This document shows positions 1 through 7,663 of a stretch of 64,000 nt of DNA, piece after piece. This stretch comes from Pseudomonas kielensis (GTDB lineage Bacteria; Pseudomonadota; Gammaproteobacteria; Pseudomonadales; Pseudomonadaceae), in the NCBI RefSeq assembly GCF_014236655.1, contig NZ_JACMYG010000024.1:1-64000 (forward strand). Reading direction: 5' to 3'. The translations under genes and the position numbers were made by a program. The notes under the pieces were generated by a model. The model searched no databases, was not told the DNA's origin, and saw only the letters and a program-made list of their open reading frames with translations. Positions within the stretch are counted from its first letter, which is position 1. The number at the start of each line of letters is the position of its first letter.

Positions 1-94
1 CGCGTAACTCATTGTTTACCAAGTAGTTTTCCGTTTCGACTGCGCCGGAAGTGGGGCGAATTATAGACACCTGGAATCTGCCGTCAACCTTTAA

Positions 95-715
95 TTAAGC
101 TTTTGTTGCAGAAGGTGCCTTTTTGCCCTTTAAACGCGGAATTCGCCGAGCAATGGCAGGTACACGCAAGACTAATAACAGCGCACCTATAGAGGCATAG
201 ATCGCCCACTCTTTCAGATCTGCACGAACTATCCACAACATATGCAGCAAACCAAGCCCCAGAATCCCGTAGACCAGGCGATGCAACTTCTTCCAGCGCC
301 CCCCCAAACGTCGCTGACTGTATCGATTGGAAGTCACCGCCAGCACCAGCAACCCCACAAGGCCGAGACTGCCAACAATAATGTATGGCCGCTTGCTCAG
401 CTCCACCCCCAACTGCGACCAATCCAATCCAAGAACAAATACCAGATAGGCAGACAGATGCAGCGCAGCATAGGCAAAACTCCACAACCCCAGCTGCCGC
501 CTGACCGCTATCCAGCCCGGCCACCCGCTCAGTCTCTGCAAAGGCGTCATACCCAGGGTAATCAAGAGCAGCGTCAAGGTTCCCAACCCCAGGCGATCGA
601 CCAACACCTTGCCCGGGTCCGGCCCCAGCGCCGAACTCCAGGCCTCATACAACCAGAGTAGCGGCCACACCGCCGCCGCTATAAAGACGGCACAGCGCCA
701 AAACACAAAGCGCAT
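95..715 (-). CDS. msrQ: MsrQ, haem-binding membrane subunit of the MsrPQ methionine sulfoxide reductase
   Basis: The 206-residue protein is almost entirely hydrophobic, with about six predicted membrane helices and conserved histidines typical of ferric-reductase-like b-haem proteins. In the MsrPQ family it passes electrons from the quinone pool or cytoplasmic flavin to the periplasmic molybdoenzyme MsrP, which repairs oxidised methionines in envelope proteins. Its ATG shares one base with the msrP stop codon (TGATG), so the two genes are translationally coupled. Length is normal for the family. It is the last gene of its transcription unit; the 94 bases beyond it to the window edge hold nothing I recognise. 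Confidence 0.93.
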   Translation of the reverse strand: MRFVFWRCAVFIAAAVWPLLWLYEAWSSALGPDPGKVLVDRLGLGTLTLLLITLGMTPLQRLSGWPGWIAVRRQLGLWSFAYAALHLSAYLVFVLGLDWSQLGVELSKRPYIIVGSLGLVGLLVLAVTSNRYSQRRLGGRWKKLHRLVYGILGLGLLHMLWIVRADLKEWAIYASIGALLLVLRVPAIARRIPRLKGKKAPSATKA

Positions 716-1728
716 CAGTAGTGAGTCCTCAAGTCCATCCCTGCATACAGGTCGGCGACTTCATCCGCGTAGCCATTGAACATCTGAGTGTCGCGCACAT
801 TGGGCTTGAACAATCCGCTGGGCAAACGCCGCTCCCGCGCCTGAGTCCAACGCGGATGATCCACTGTGGGGTTCACATTGGCGAAGAAGCCGTACTCATC
901 CGCGGCAATGCTCTGCCAAGTGGTTTTCGGCTGCTCGCTGACCAGGCTGATCCGCACGATGGATTTCACACTCTTGAACCCATACTTCCACGGCACCACC
1001 AGACGCAATGGCGCACCGTTCTGGTTCGGCAATTCGCGCCCGTACATCCCGACCGCCAGTATCGCCAGCGGATTCATCGCCTCATCCAGGCGCAGCCCTT
1101 CTATATAAGGCCAGTCGATCAGGGCAAACCCGGAGCGCTGGCCCGGCATACTCTTAGGATCCTGCAAGGTTTCGAAGCGAATGTACCGAGCCTTGGAAGT
1201 AGGCTCGACCTGCTTGAGCAACGCCGAAAGAGGAAAACCGATCCAGGGGATCACCATCGACCAGGCCTCCACACAGCGCAGGCGGTAAATGCGTTCCTCC
1301 AACTGATAGGGTTTCATCAAGTCTTCCAAGGCATAGCGCCCCGGCTTCCCCACCTCCCCGTCCACCACCACGCTCCAGGGTTCGGTTTTCAAGGCGCCAG
1401 CATTGGCCGCTGGATCCCCCTTGTCGGTACCGAACTCATAGAAGTTGTTGTAGTGGGTCGCATCCTTGAAGGGCGTGATCGACTCATCCTTGACATTGAC
1501 CGCCCCCCAGCGCGTCGCAGGGAGTTTCTCGTTGAACCAGGCAGGCGCCTTGCCAGGCTCGACGCCCGGGTAACGCGCAACGTCATCGGCGCTGGCCCAG
1601 CGCGGCAGACTGCTGGCAGCTATTACGCCGACAGCACTGCCCAGCACGCTGCGGCGAGAGAGATAGAGGGATTCAGGCGTGACGTCCGACTCAGTGCAGT
1701 CAGACGACTTGGGGAATTTGAATAACAT
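715..1728 (-). CDS. msrP: MsrP, periplasmic molybdopterin protein-methionine-S-oxide reductase
   Basis: This 337-residue protein begins with a twin-arginine export signal (SRRSVLG around residues 24-30, hydrophobic stretch, ASA cleavage site near residue 47). It then shows the sulfite-oxidase-like molybdopterin fold, with the probable molybdenum-ligand cysteine at residue 152 in YRLRCVEAW. The family reduces both R and S diastereomers of methionine sulfoxide in periplasmic proteins, with electrons from MsrQ. The ATG at 1728 is preceded five bases upstream by GGAG, but that Shine-Dalgarno sequence lies in the 3' arm of a strong hairpin (see 1734-1775), so translation may be conditionally blocked. 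Confidence 0.94.
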   Translation of the reverse strand: MLFKFPKSSDCTESDVTPESLYLSRRSVLGSAVGVIAASSLPRWASADDVARYPGVEPGKAPAWFNEKLPATRWGAVNVKDESITPFKDATHYNNFYEFGTDKGDPAANAGALKTEPWSVVVDGEVGKPGRYALEDLMKPYQLEERIYRLRCVEAWSMVIPWIGFPLSALLKQVEPTSKARYIRFETLQDPKSMPGQRSGFALIDWPYIEGLRLDEAMNPLAILAVGMYGRELPNQNGAPLRLVVPWKYGFKSVKSIVRISLVSEQPKTTWQSIAADEYGFFANVNPTVDHPRWTQARERRLPSGLFKPNVRDTQMFNGYADEVADLYAGMDLRTHY

Positions 1729-1733
1729 GACAA

Positions 1734-1775
1734 CTCCGCAGCATTGGAGGGTTGATGCACCAATAGACTGCGGAG
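1734..1775 (-). promoter_or_regulatory. Stem-loop sequestering the msrP Shine-Dalgarno sequence
   Basis: Read on the minus strand, CTCCGCAG (1775-1768) pairs perfectly with CTGCGGAG (1741-1734). A second inner helix, ATTGG with CCAAT (1764-1760 and 1747-1743), closes a loop of about 12 bases. The GGAG in the 3' arm is the only good ribosome-binding site for msrP, and the hairpin ends five bases before the ATG. There is no U-tract, so it does not look like a terminator for the upstream pssA. Confidence 0.6.
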
Positions 1776-1791
1776 TATGGGGGAAATTACA

Positions 1792-2649
1792 TCACTCGGC
1801 TTTTTTGTGCCGGCGAAGGTGTAACAAGTACTGCACCGGGCCAGAGGCGGCGTAGGCGAGGAACACCAGCAGCAAGATGCGCGGCGGATCACTGAACACC
1901 ACGGCAAACACCAGCACCACCGCCAGGATCGCCACAAAAGGCACGCGCCCCTTCAGGTCCAGCTCCTTGAAGCTGTTGTACTTGATGTTGCTGACCATCA
2001 GCATGCCGGCCGCGGCCACCATCAGCGCCACCAGGAAGGACATTTTTGAGCCCTGGATCCCGTAGTCGCTGAACGCCCAGACAATACCCGCCACCACACC
2101 CGCGGCAGCCGGGCTGGCCAGGCCAATGAAGTAACGCTTGTCCGCGGTCCCCACCTGGGTGTTGAAGCGCGCCAGACGCAAGGCCGCACCCGCTACATAG
2201 ATGAAGGCAACCATCCAGCCGACCTTGCCCATGTCGCCCAGGGCCCAGCCGAAGGCCAGCAACGCCGGTGCAACGCCAAAGGCGACCATATCCGACAGCG
2301 AGTCGTACTCGGCGCCAAAGGCGCTCTGGGTGTTGGTCATCCGCGCCACCCGACCATCGAGGCCATCGAGCACCATGGCAACAAAGATCGCGATTGCCGC
2401 GAAAGCAAAATACTTGCTCGCGCCGGCAGCATCACCGGCACTCAAGGCACTCTGGGCGCTCATCGAGTTGATGATGGAGTAGAACCCCGCGAACAGGTTC
2501 GCGGTGGTGAACAGATTCGGCAGAAGATAGATACCACGATGCCGGACTTTACGGCCTTCAGCGTCATGCCCTTCTTCGATGTGTTCATCGATGGGCAGCA
2601 GGCTTTCGGCGTCAGAAGCCTGGTTTGGCTCTTCGGGACGTTCGCTCAT
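1792..2649 (-). CDS. pssA: CDP-diacylglycerol-serine O-phosphatidyltransferase
   Basis: The 285-residue multi-pass membrane enzyme makes phosphatidylserine from CDP-diacylglycerol and serine, the first step to phosphatidylethanolamine. The CDP-alcohol phosphatidyltransferase signature is complete: DGLDGRVAR, eight residues, then G-x3-D-x3-D (GAEYDSLSD). A 34-residue acidic N-terminus precedes the first helix (YLLPNLFTTANLF). I start at ATG 2649 (MSERPEEP), because the upstream in-frame extension is not protein-like and crosses the probable promoter region. Downstream of the ilvIHC block on the same strand and separated from it by a terminator, it is probably its own transcription unit leading into msrPQ. 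Confidence 0.93.
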   Translation of the reverse strand: MSERPEEPNQASDAESLLPIDEHIEEGHDAEGRKVRHRGIYLLPNLFTTANLFAGFYSIINSMSAQSALSAGDAAGASKYFAFAAIAIFVAMVLDGLDGRVARMTNTQSAFGAEYDSLSDMVAFGVAPALLAFGWALGDMGKVGWMVAFIYVAGAALRLARFNTQVGTADKRYFIGLASPAAAGVVAGIVWAFSDYGIQGSKMSFLVALMVAAAGMLMVSNIKYNSFKELDLKGRVPFVAILAVVLVFAVVFSDPPRILLLVFLAYAASGPVQYLLHLRRHKKAE

Positions 2650-2753
2650 GGACAGTACCTTGCAACGGTGTGGAAAGTTTCGACAGGTGTCTGCGCCAAC
2701 GGTTCGCAGCACAAACGATGCAGCTTTATACCAGAACCTGCCCACCAAACGAA

Positions 2754-2778
2754 AAAACGCGGCCTAAGCCGCGTTTTT
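2754..2778. terminator. Bidirectional intrinsic terminator after ilvC
   Basis: AAAACGCGGC (2754-2763), loop CTAA, GCCGCGTTTT (2768-2777), flanked by A and T runs on both sides. It lies 17 bases past the ilvC stop codon and ends the ilv transcript on the minus strand. Confidence 0.85.
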
Positions 2779-2794
2779 CGTACAGGGTCGTGAC

Positions 2795-3811
2795 TTAGTT
2801 TTTGGCTTTGTCGACGATCTTGTTGGCACCGATCCACGGCATCATCGAACGCAGTTGCTCGCCGATGATTTCGATACCGTGCGCAGCGTTGTTACGACGC
2901 TTGGCGGTCATCGAAGGGTAGCCGGTAGCACCTTCGCTGATGAACATCTTGGCGTACTCGCCGTCCTGAATGCGTTTCAGGGCGTTGCGCATGGCCTGAC
3001 GGGATTCGGCGTTGATAACTTCCGGGCCGGTCACGTACTCGCCGTACTCGGCGTTGTTGGAGATCGAGTAGTTCATGTTGGCGATACCGCCTTCGTACAT
3101 GAGGTCTACGATCAACTTCAGTTCGTGCAGGCACTCGAAGTAGGCCATTTCTGGCGCGTAGCCAGCTTCAACCAGCGTTTCGAAACCGGCTTTGACCAGT
3201 TCAACGGTACCGCCGCACAGAACGGCTTGCTCGCCGAACAGGTCGGTTTCGGTCTCGTCCTTGAAGGTGGTTTCGATGATGCCGGTACGACCACCGCCAA
3301 CGCCCGCAGCGTAGGACAGTGCAACGTTCTTGGCGTTGCCCGAAGCATCCTGGTAGATGGCGATCAGGTCAGGGATACCACCGCCTTTGACGAACTCGGA
3401 ACGCACGGTGTGACCTGGAGCCTTCGGCGCGATCATGATCACGTCGAGGTCAGCGCGCGGCACAACCTGGTTGTAGTGGATCGCGAAACCGTGGGAGAAG
3501 GCCAGGGTGGCGCCTTTCTTGATGTTCGGCTCGATTTCGTTCTTGTACAGGGCAGATTGGAACTCGTCCGGGGTCAGGATCATGACCAGGTCGGCAGCGG
3601 CAACAGCGGAAGCCACGTCAGTCACTTTCAGGCCGTGAGCTTCAGCCTTGGCAACGGTAGCCGAACCTTTACGCAGGCCAACGGTAACGTCAACGCCGGA
3701 ATCTTTCAGGTTGCACGCTTGAGCGTGACCCTGGGAGCCGTAACCGATAATGGCAACTTTCTTGCCCTGGATGATGGACAGGTCGCAGTCTTTTTCGTAA
3801 TAAACTTTCAT
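2795..3811 (-). CDS. ilvC: Ketol-acid reductoisomerase (NADP+), class I
   Basis: The 338-residue length is that of short class I KARIs. The enzyme catalyses Mg2+- and NADPH-dependent alkyl migration and reduction of acetolactate or acetohydroxybutyrate, the second step of valine, leucine and isoleucine synthesis. The Rossmann glycine motif is seen near residue 24 (GYGSQGHAQA), followed by the basic phosphate-binding loop LRKGS. The C-terminal helical domain carries the metal-binding acidic residues (DLFGEQ and the following E-rich helices). Start ATG 3811 is 48 bases downstream of the ilvH stop, consistent with one ilvI-ilvH-ilvC operon. Confidence 0.97.
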   Translation of the reverse strand: MKVYYEKDCDLSIIQGKKVAIIGYGSQGHAQACNLKDSGVDVTVGLRKGSATVAKAEAHGLKVTDVASAVAAADLVMILTPDEFQSALYKNEIEPNIKKGATLAFSHGFAIHYNQVVPRADLDVIMIAPKAPGHTVRSEFVKGGGIPDLIAIYQDASGNAKNVALSYAAGVGGGRTGIIETTFKDETETDLFGEQAVLCGGTVELVKAGFETLVEAGYAPEMAYFECLHELKLIVDLMYEGGIANMNYSISNNAEYGEYVTGPEVINAESRQAMRNALKRIQDGEYAKMFISEGATGYPSMTAKRRNNAAHGIEIIGEQLRSMMPWIGANKIVDKAKN

Positions 3812-3859
3812 GAAATTCCCCTATATATCCAGGCCGTTCAGGCCATTCGCTAATTTGGT

Positions 3860-4351
3860 TTAGATGCTGAGTACTTTGTCGCCGCGGGCAATACCGGTTA
3901 CGCCACTACGGACGGTTTCCAGGATCGAGGCGGTGCCAATGGACTGGATGAAGCTGTCGAGCTTGTCGCTGGTACCGGTCAGTTGAACGGTATACACGCT
4001 GGCGCTGACATCGACGATCTGCCCACGATAAATATCGGTAGTGCGTTTGATCTCGGCGCGCTGGGCACCGGTGGCCTTGACCTTGACCAGCATCAGCTCG
4101 CGCTCGATGTGCGCGCTTTCCGACAGGTCGACCAGCTTGACCACTTCGATCAGCTTGTTCAGGTTCTTGGTGATCTGCTCGATGATTTCATCGTGCCCCA
4201 CGGTAGTCAGCGTCAGACGCGACAGGGTCGGGTCTTCGGTAGGTGCCACGGTCAGGCTTTCGATGTTGTAGTTACGCTGCGAGAACAGCCCGACCACACG
4301 AGACAGAGCGCCCGGTTCGTTTTCCAGAAGCAAGGAAATAATGTGCCGCAT
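3860..4351 (-). CDS. ilvH: Acetolactate synthase small (regulatory) subunit
   Basis: The 163-residue protein opens with an ACT domain (MRHIISLLLENEPGALSRV, residues 1-75) that binds valine for feedback inhibition, followed by the ALS small-subunit C-terminal domain. The start is ATG 4351, two bases after the ilvI stop codon, which implies translational coupling and matched stoichiometry with the catalytic subunit. An in-frame upstream start would lie inside ilvI and is unlikely. Confidence 0.95.
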   Translation of the reverse strand: MRHIISLLLENEPGALSRVVGLFSQRNYNIESLTVAPTEDPTLSRLTLTTVGHDEIIEQITKNLNKLIEVVKLVDLSESAHIERELMLVKVKATGAQRAEIKRTTDIYRGQIVDVSASVYTVQLTGTSDKLDSFIQSIGTASILETVRSGVTGIARGDKVLSI

Positions 4352-4353
4352 GA

Positions 4354-6078
4354 TTAAGTACGCTCCGTCTTGCTCAGCCACATATCGCGCATGGAGCCGT
4401 CTTTGATCTGCATCGGGTAGACGTGCTCGCTGGTGTCGACCGAAATATCGATCACCACCAGGCGGTCCTTCATGGCAAACGCTTCTTCCATCTTCGACTT
4501 GAGGTCTTTCGAGTCGGTGATGCGCACGCCGACGTGGCCATAGGCCTCGGCCAGCTTGACGAAGTCAGGCAACGACTCCATGTAGGAGTGCGAATGACGG
4601 CTGCCGTAGCTCATGTCTTGCCATTGGCGAACCATGCCCAGCACACCGTTGTTGAGGATCACGATCTTGACCGGCAAGCCGTACTGCAGGCAGGTGGACA
4701 GTTCCTGGATGTTCATCTGGATGCTGCCTTCGCCTGTGACGCAGGCAACATCGACATCCGGGAAGCTCAACTTGATGCCCATGGCCGCCGGGAAACCGAA
4801 GCCCATGGTGCCCAGGCCGCCAGAGTTGATCCAGCGGTTTGGCTTGTTGAACTTGTAGTACTGCGCCGCGAACATCTGGTGCTGGCCCACGTCGGAGGTC
4901 ACAAAGGCATCGCCCTTGGTCACTTCGCACAGGGTCTCGATCACGGTCTGTGGCTTGATGACGCTGCCATCACCCTTGTCGTAAGGGAACAGGCCACGAT
5001 CACCGCGCCACTCGTCCACTTGCTTCCACCAACTGGCAACGGACTCCTTGTTCGGGGTCTCGCCGATTTCCTTGAGGATCGCGACCATTTCGTTCAGGAC
5101 GCTTTCCACCGGGCCCACGATTGGCACGTCGGCCTTGATGGTCTTGGAGATCGAAGCCGGGTCGATATCGATGTGGATGATCTTGGCATTCGGGCAGAAC
5201 TTCGCCGGGCCGTTGATCACACGGTCATCGAAACGGGCGCCGACCGCCAGGATCACGTCAGCGTGGTGCATGGCCAGGTTGGCGGTGTAACTGCCGTGCA
5301 TGCCGAGCATGCCAATGAACTGACGGTCGGTGCCAGGGTAGGCACCCAAGCCCATCAGGGTATTGGTCACGGGCAGATTGAGCATCTGGGCCAGTTCGGT
5401 CAGCGGCGCGGAGCCGCCACCGAGGATCACGCCGCCACCTGCGTACAACACAGGACGCTTGGCCGCCAGGAGCATTTCTGCCGCCTTGCGGATTTGCCCG
5501 GAGTGACCACGAACAGCCGGGCTGTAGGAACGCAGCTTGGCTTTTTTCGGGAAGATGTATTCGAACTTCTCGGCCGGGTTGGTCATGTCTTTTGGAATAT
5601 CGACAACCACCGGACCAGGACGACCGGATTGCGCCAGGTAGAACGCCTTCTTCATGACTTCCGGGATTTCCGAAGCGTGCTTGATCATGAAGCTGTGCTT
5701 CACGATCGGCCGGGAGATACCGATCATGTCGGTTTCCTGGAACGCGTCGGTGCCGACCATGGTGCTAGGCACCTGACCGGAAATGATCACCATTGGAATC
5801 GAGTCCATATAGGCGGTGGCAATCCCGGTGATGGCGTTTGTGGCGCCTGGACCGGAAGTCACCAATACCACGCCGGCTTTACCGGTGGCACGGGCGTAGC
5901 CGTCAGCCATATGGGTAGCCGCTTGTTCGTGGCGAACCAGGATGTGAGTCACTTCCGGTTCTTTGAACAGGGCATCGTATACATGAAGGAGAGCACCACC
6001 CGGGTACCCGTAGATATATTTGACGCCTTCGTCACGCAAAAAGCGGACGAGCATCTCACCGCCAGATAAAAGCTCCAC
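4354..6078 (-). CDS. ilvI: Acetolactate synthase large (catalytic) subunit
   Basis: The 574-residue thiamine-diphosphate enzyme condenses pyruvate with pyruvate or 2-oxobutyrate, the committed step of branched-chain amino acid synthesis. Visible elements are the catalytic glutamate region (LVRHEQAATHMADGYARATG), the FAD/central domain (GARFDDRV) and the ThDP-binding motif (TGEGSIQMN to ILNNG). I place the start at GTG 6078, eight bases after AGAGG, rather than at the GTG nine bases upstream that overlaps that ribosome-binding site. This gives the MELLSGGEM N-terminus I remember for pseudomonads. It heads the ilvI-ilvH-ilvC operon. Confidence 0.95.
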   Translation of the reverse strand: MELLSGGEMLVRFLRDEGVKYIYGYPGGALLHVYDALFKEPEVTHILVRHEQAATHMADGYARATGKAGVVLVTSGPGATNAITGIATAYMDSIPMVIISGQVPSTMVGTDAFQETDMIGISRPIVKHSFMIKHASEIPEVMKKAFYLAQSGRPGPVVVDIPKDMTNPAEKFEYIFPKKAKLRSYSPAVRGHSGQIRKAAEMLLAAKRPVLYAGGGVILGGGSAPLTELAQMLNLPVTNTLMGLGAYPGTDRQFIGMLGMHGSYTANLAMHHADVILAVGARFDDRVINGPAKFCPNAKIIHIDIDPASISKTIKADVPIVGPVESVLNEMVAILKEIGETPNKESVASWWKQVDEWRGDRGLFPYDKGDGSVIKPQTVIETLCEVTKGDAFVTSDVGQHQMFAAQYYKFNKPNRWINSGGLGTMGFGFPAAMGIKLSFPDVDVACVTGEGSIQMNIQELSTCLQYGLPVKIVILNNGVLGMVRQWQDMSYGSRHSHSYMESLPDFVKLAEAYGHVGVRITDSKDLKSKMEEAFAMKDRLVVIDISVDTSEHVYPMQIKDGSMRDMWLSKTERT

Positions 6079-6326
6079 GTTGTTCACCTCTAAAACGCCA
6101 GAATACCGCCCACATAAGGGGACGGGTCTTAATAGGTTTACTTCTCAGCAGAGCATGAGCGACGGTGGTCGCCGACTACGTCAGCACTGACTGAGCAAGT
6201 ATTGGGAGCGTCCCAAGTGTTGCGGGACTTTCCCACCCAGCGCGAGGTAACGCGTTGCGGGTGTAACAGGTCGGCGCGGATGTGCGCCTCATGATCTGCT
6301 GAGCGGGCCTGCTTCTGGCAGTCCCT

Positions 6327-6404
6327 CTACAGCGGACTTTGGATTCTTCTGTTTCGCCCTCTGCAAGTCAAGCCGTCAATGTGCTTAATTCGAACTAAGC
6401 GCAT
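6327..6404 (-). other. Possible short leader ORF in the ilvI 5' untranslated region
   Basis: A 25-codon ATG-to-TAG frame lies in the long leader of ilvI and contains seven Leu/Ile/Val codons (N-terminus MRLVRIKHIDG). That would suit an attenuation peptide. However, it has no convincing Shine-Dalgarno sequence, the branched-chain codons are not clustered, and no U-rich terminator follows. I list it as a candidate only. Confidence 0.2.
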
Positions 6405-6438
6405 GAGAACGCAAGAAAAAACCGCCAAACCCCAGGTC

Positions 6439-6467
6439 GGATTATTTCAATTGCGCAGTTTTGGCAA
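6439..6467 (-). promoter_or_regulatory. Candidate sigma-70 promoter of the ilvI-ilvH-ilvC operon
   Basis: On the minus strand TTGCCA (6467-6462), a 17-base spacer and TAATCC (6444-6439). Transcription from here would give an untranslated leader of about 350 bases before the ilvI GTG. The 479-base stretch 6079-6557 otherwise holds no gene; it contains small dyads such as TTGGGA/TCCCAA near 6200-6215 without U-tracts. Confidence 0.45.
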
Positions 6468-6530
6468 GAAAATGGCATACGAACGCACCTGTCGCAGCGC
6501 ACAGAGTGGATTTTCTTGAGGGGTTAAGCG

Positions 6531-6557
6531 TCACTGCCAGCAGGACGCTGGCAGTGA
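6531..6557 (-). terminator. Hairpin after yqcC (terminator-like)
   Basis: A perfect 11-bp stem, TCACTGCCAGC (6531-6541) with GCTGGCAGTGA (6547-6557), and a five-base loop, directly after the yqcC stop codon. The minus-strand tail lacks a clear U-run, so it may stabilise the 3' end rather than terminate alone. Confidence 0.5.
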
Positions 6558-6562
6558 TCATA

Positions 6563-6898
6563 TCAACGGGAAGCGCTGATCAGCTGGTCGAACTCTTTGA
6601 GCAGAACCTGCAACTGACGATCCCGGCCCTGGACATCGCGGGCGGCGAAGACCATTTCGGCCATCTCCTGAATCCCCGAGGCGTTGGGCAAGGGCAGATC
6701 CTGTTCGAGGATCAACTTCATCCGTGGCAGGAAGATCCATTGCAGCCACTGCTCGAAGTCCAGGGTGTCGACCGAGAACGGCTCCACACTGGACAGTGCC
6801 TGCGCAGAAGGCGAGACCTCGTCCCACCAGCCCTGGACCCGCAACTCGCGCTCGATCAGCAGCAACTGCTCGGCAATCTTCGGAAAACGTTGATCCAT
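6563..6898 (-). CDS. YqcC family protein
   Basis: This small soluble 111-residue protein matches the YqcC (DUF446) family, helical and of unknown biochemical role. The central PFSVDTLDFEQWLQWIFLPRM stretch is the recognisable core. I start at ATG 6898, which shares one base with the stop codon of lpoP (TGATG); a GTG one codon upstream is also possible. Coupling to lpoP and mrcB suggests co-expression with cell-wall synthesis genes, although YqcC is elsewhere linked to the pseudouridine synthase truC. Confidence 0.8.
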   Translation of the reverse strand: MDQRFPKIAEQLLLIERELRVQGWWDEVSPSAQALSSVEPFSVDTLDFEQWLQWIFLPRMKLILEQDLPLPNASGIQEMAEMVFAARDVQGRDRQLQVLLKEFDQLISASR

Positions 6899-7647
6899 CA
6901 CAGCGTAACCTTGGCCTTCTGCCGTGCCTGGGCGGCACCGGCGGCATCGCCCTGCTGCTCACGCGCCTGGGCGATCAACCCCCACAGGCTGGCCTGCAGG
7001 TCAGGACGGCCATTGGCCAGGGTCAGGCCGCGACGGGCGAACTGCTCCGCCTGAGGGGCATCGCCCTGGGCCATGCGCACTTGCGCCAGGCGATAGAGCA
7101 CTTGCGGCTCACGCGGGGCTACCCGCTGGGCCCGCTCCAGGCTCGACGAGGCGCCATTGAGGTCACCGCCTGCCTGTTGCTGCTGGGCCGTGGTGAGCAA
7201 GGCCAGTACCGGGCCGTCCAACTGTTCATCAGCCGACAGACCACCGGCCGCGCTACTGGCAGAAGGCACGCCGCTTGGCGTCGGCGGCAGGCTGTAGCTG
7301 GTGCTCGGCACAAGCGGACCACTGTCGACCGGCCCCGGAGTAATCGGTCCGGAGCTGATCGGGCCTGGGGTGATCGGCTGAGTGCTGATCGGCGTCGAGG
7401 TCGTGGCGCCGCCACCTGGCACCATCACCACCACACCGGTATCACCCTGTGGAATGGCCTGGACCTGACCCTGTGCAGGGCGGGTCACCGTAGTCTTGCG
7501 AAAGCCGCCGTTGGCAGAGAGCCGCTCGCTGTTGGACACCGCGGTGCCCGAATCGACCACCGGAATCGAACCGCGCTGCACGGTCGAGCAACCACTGAGC
7601 AAAGTCAGAGCCGTCAGCGTTACCGCTGGAATAAACCACTTGTTCAC
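6898..7647 (-). CDS. lpoP: LpoP-type outer-membrane lipoprotein activating PBP1b
   Basis: The 249-residue protein has a lipoprotein signal peptide ending in LLSGC (lipidated Cys20). A long Pro/Gly/Ser/Thr-rich flexible linker follows (about residues 30-150, with repeated PITPGPI-like units), then a C-terminal TPR domain (about 150-245). Position directly downstream of mrcB and this architecture match LpoP of P. aeruginosa, which is known to activate the synthase PBP1b from the outer membrane in place of enterobacterial LpoB. The long linker would let the TPR domain cross the periplasm. Assignment is by context and architecture, not by alignment. Confidence 0.82.
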   Translation of the reverse strand: MNKWFIPAVTLTALTLLSGCSTVQRGSIPVVDSGTAVSNSERLSANGGFRKTTVTRPAQGQVQAIPQGDTGVVVMVPGGGATTSTPISTQPITPGPISSGPITPGPVDSGPLVPSTSYSLPPTPSGVPSASSAAGGLSADEQLDGPVLALLTTAQQQQAGGDLNGASSSLERAQRVAPREPQVLYRLAQVRMAQGDAPQAEQFARRGLTLANGRPDLQASLWGLIAQAREQQGDAAGAAQARQKAKVTL

Positions 7648-7663
7648 TTGAAACCCTCTCTGC

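Noticed and set aside
242..661. Plus-strand frame opposite msrQ
   Set aside because: Low-complexity Q/P-rich antisense translation of a membrane protein; no family match and no ribosome-binding site.
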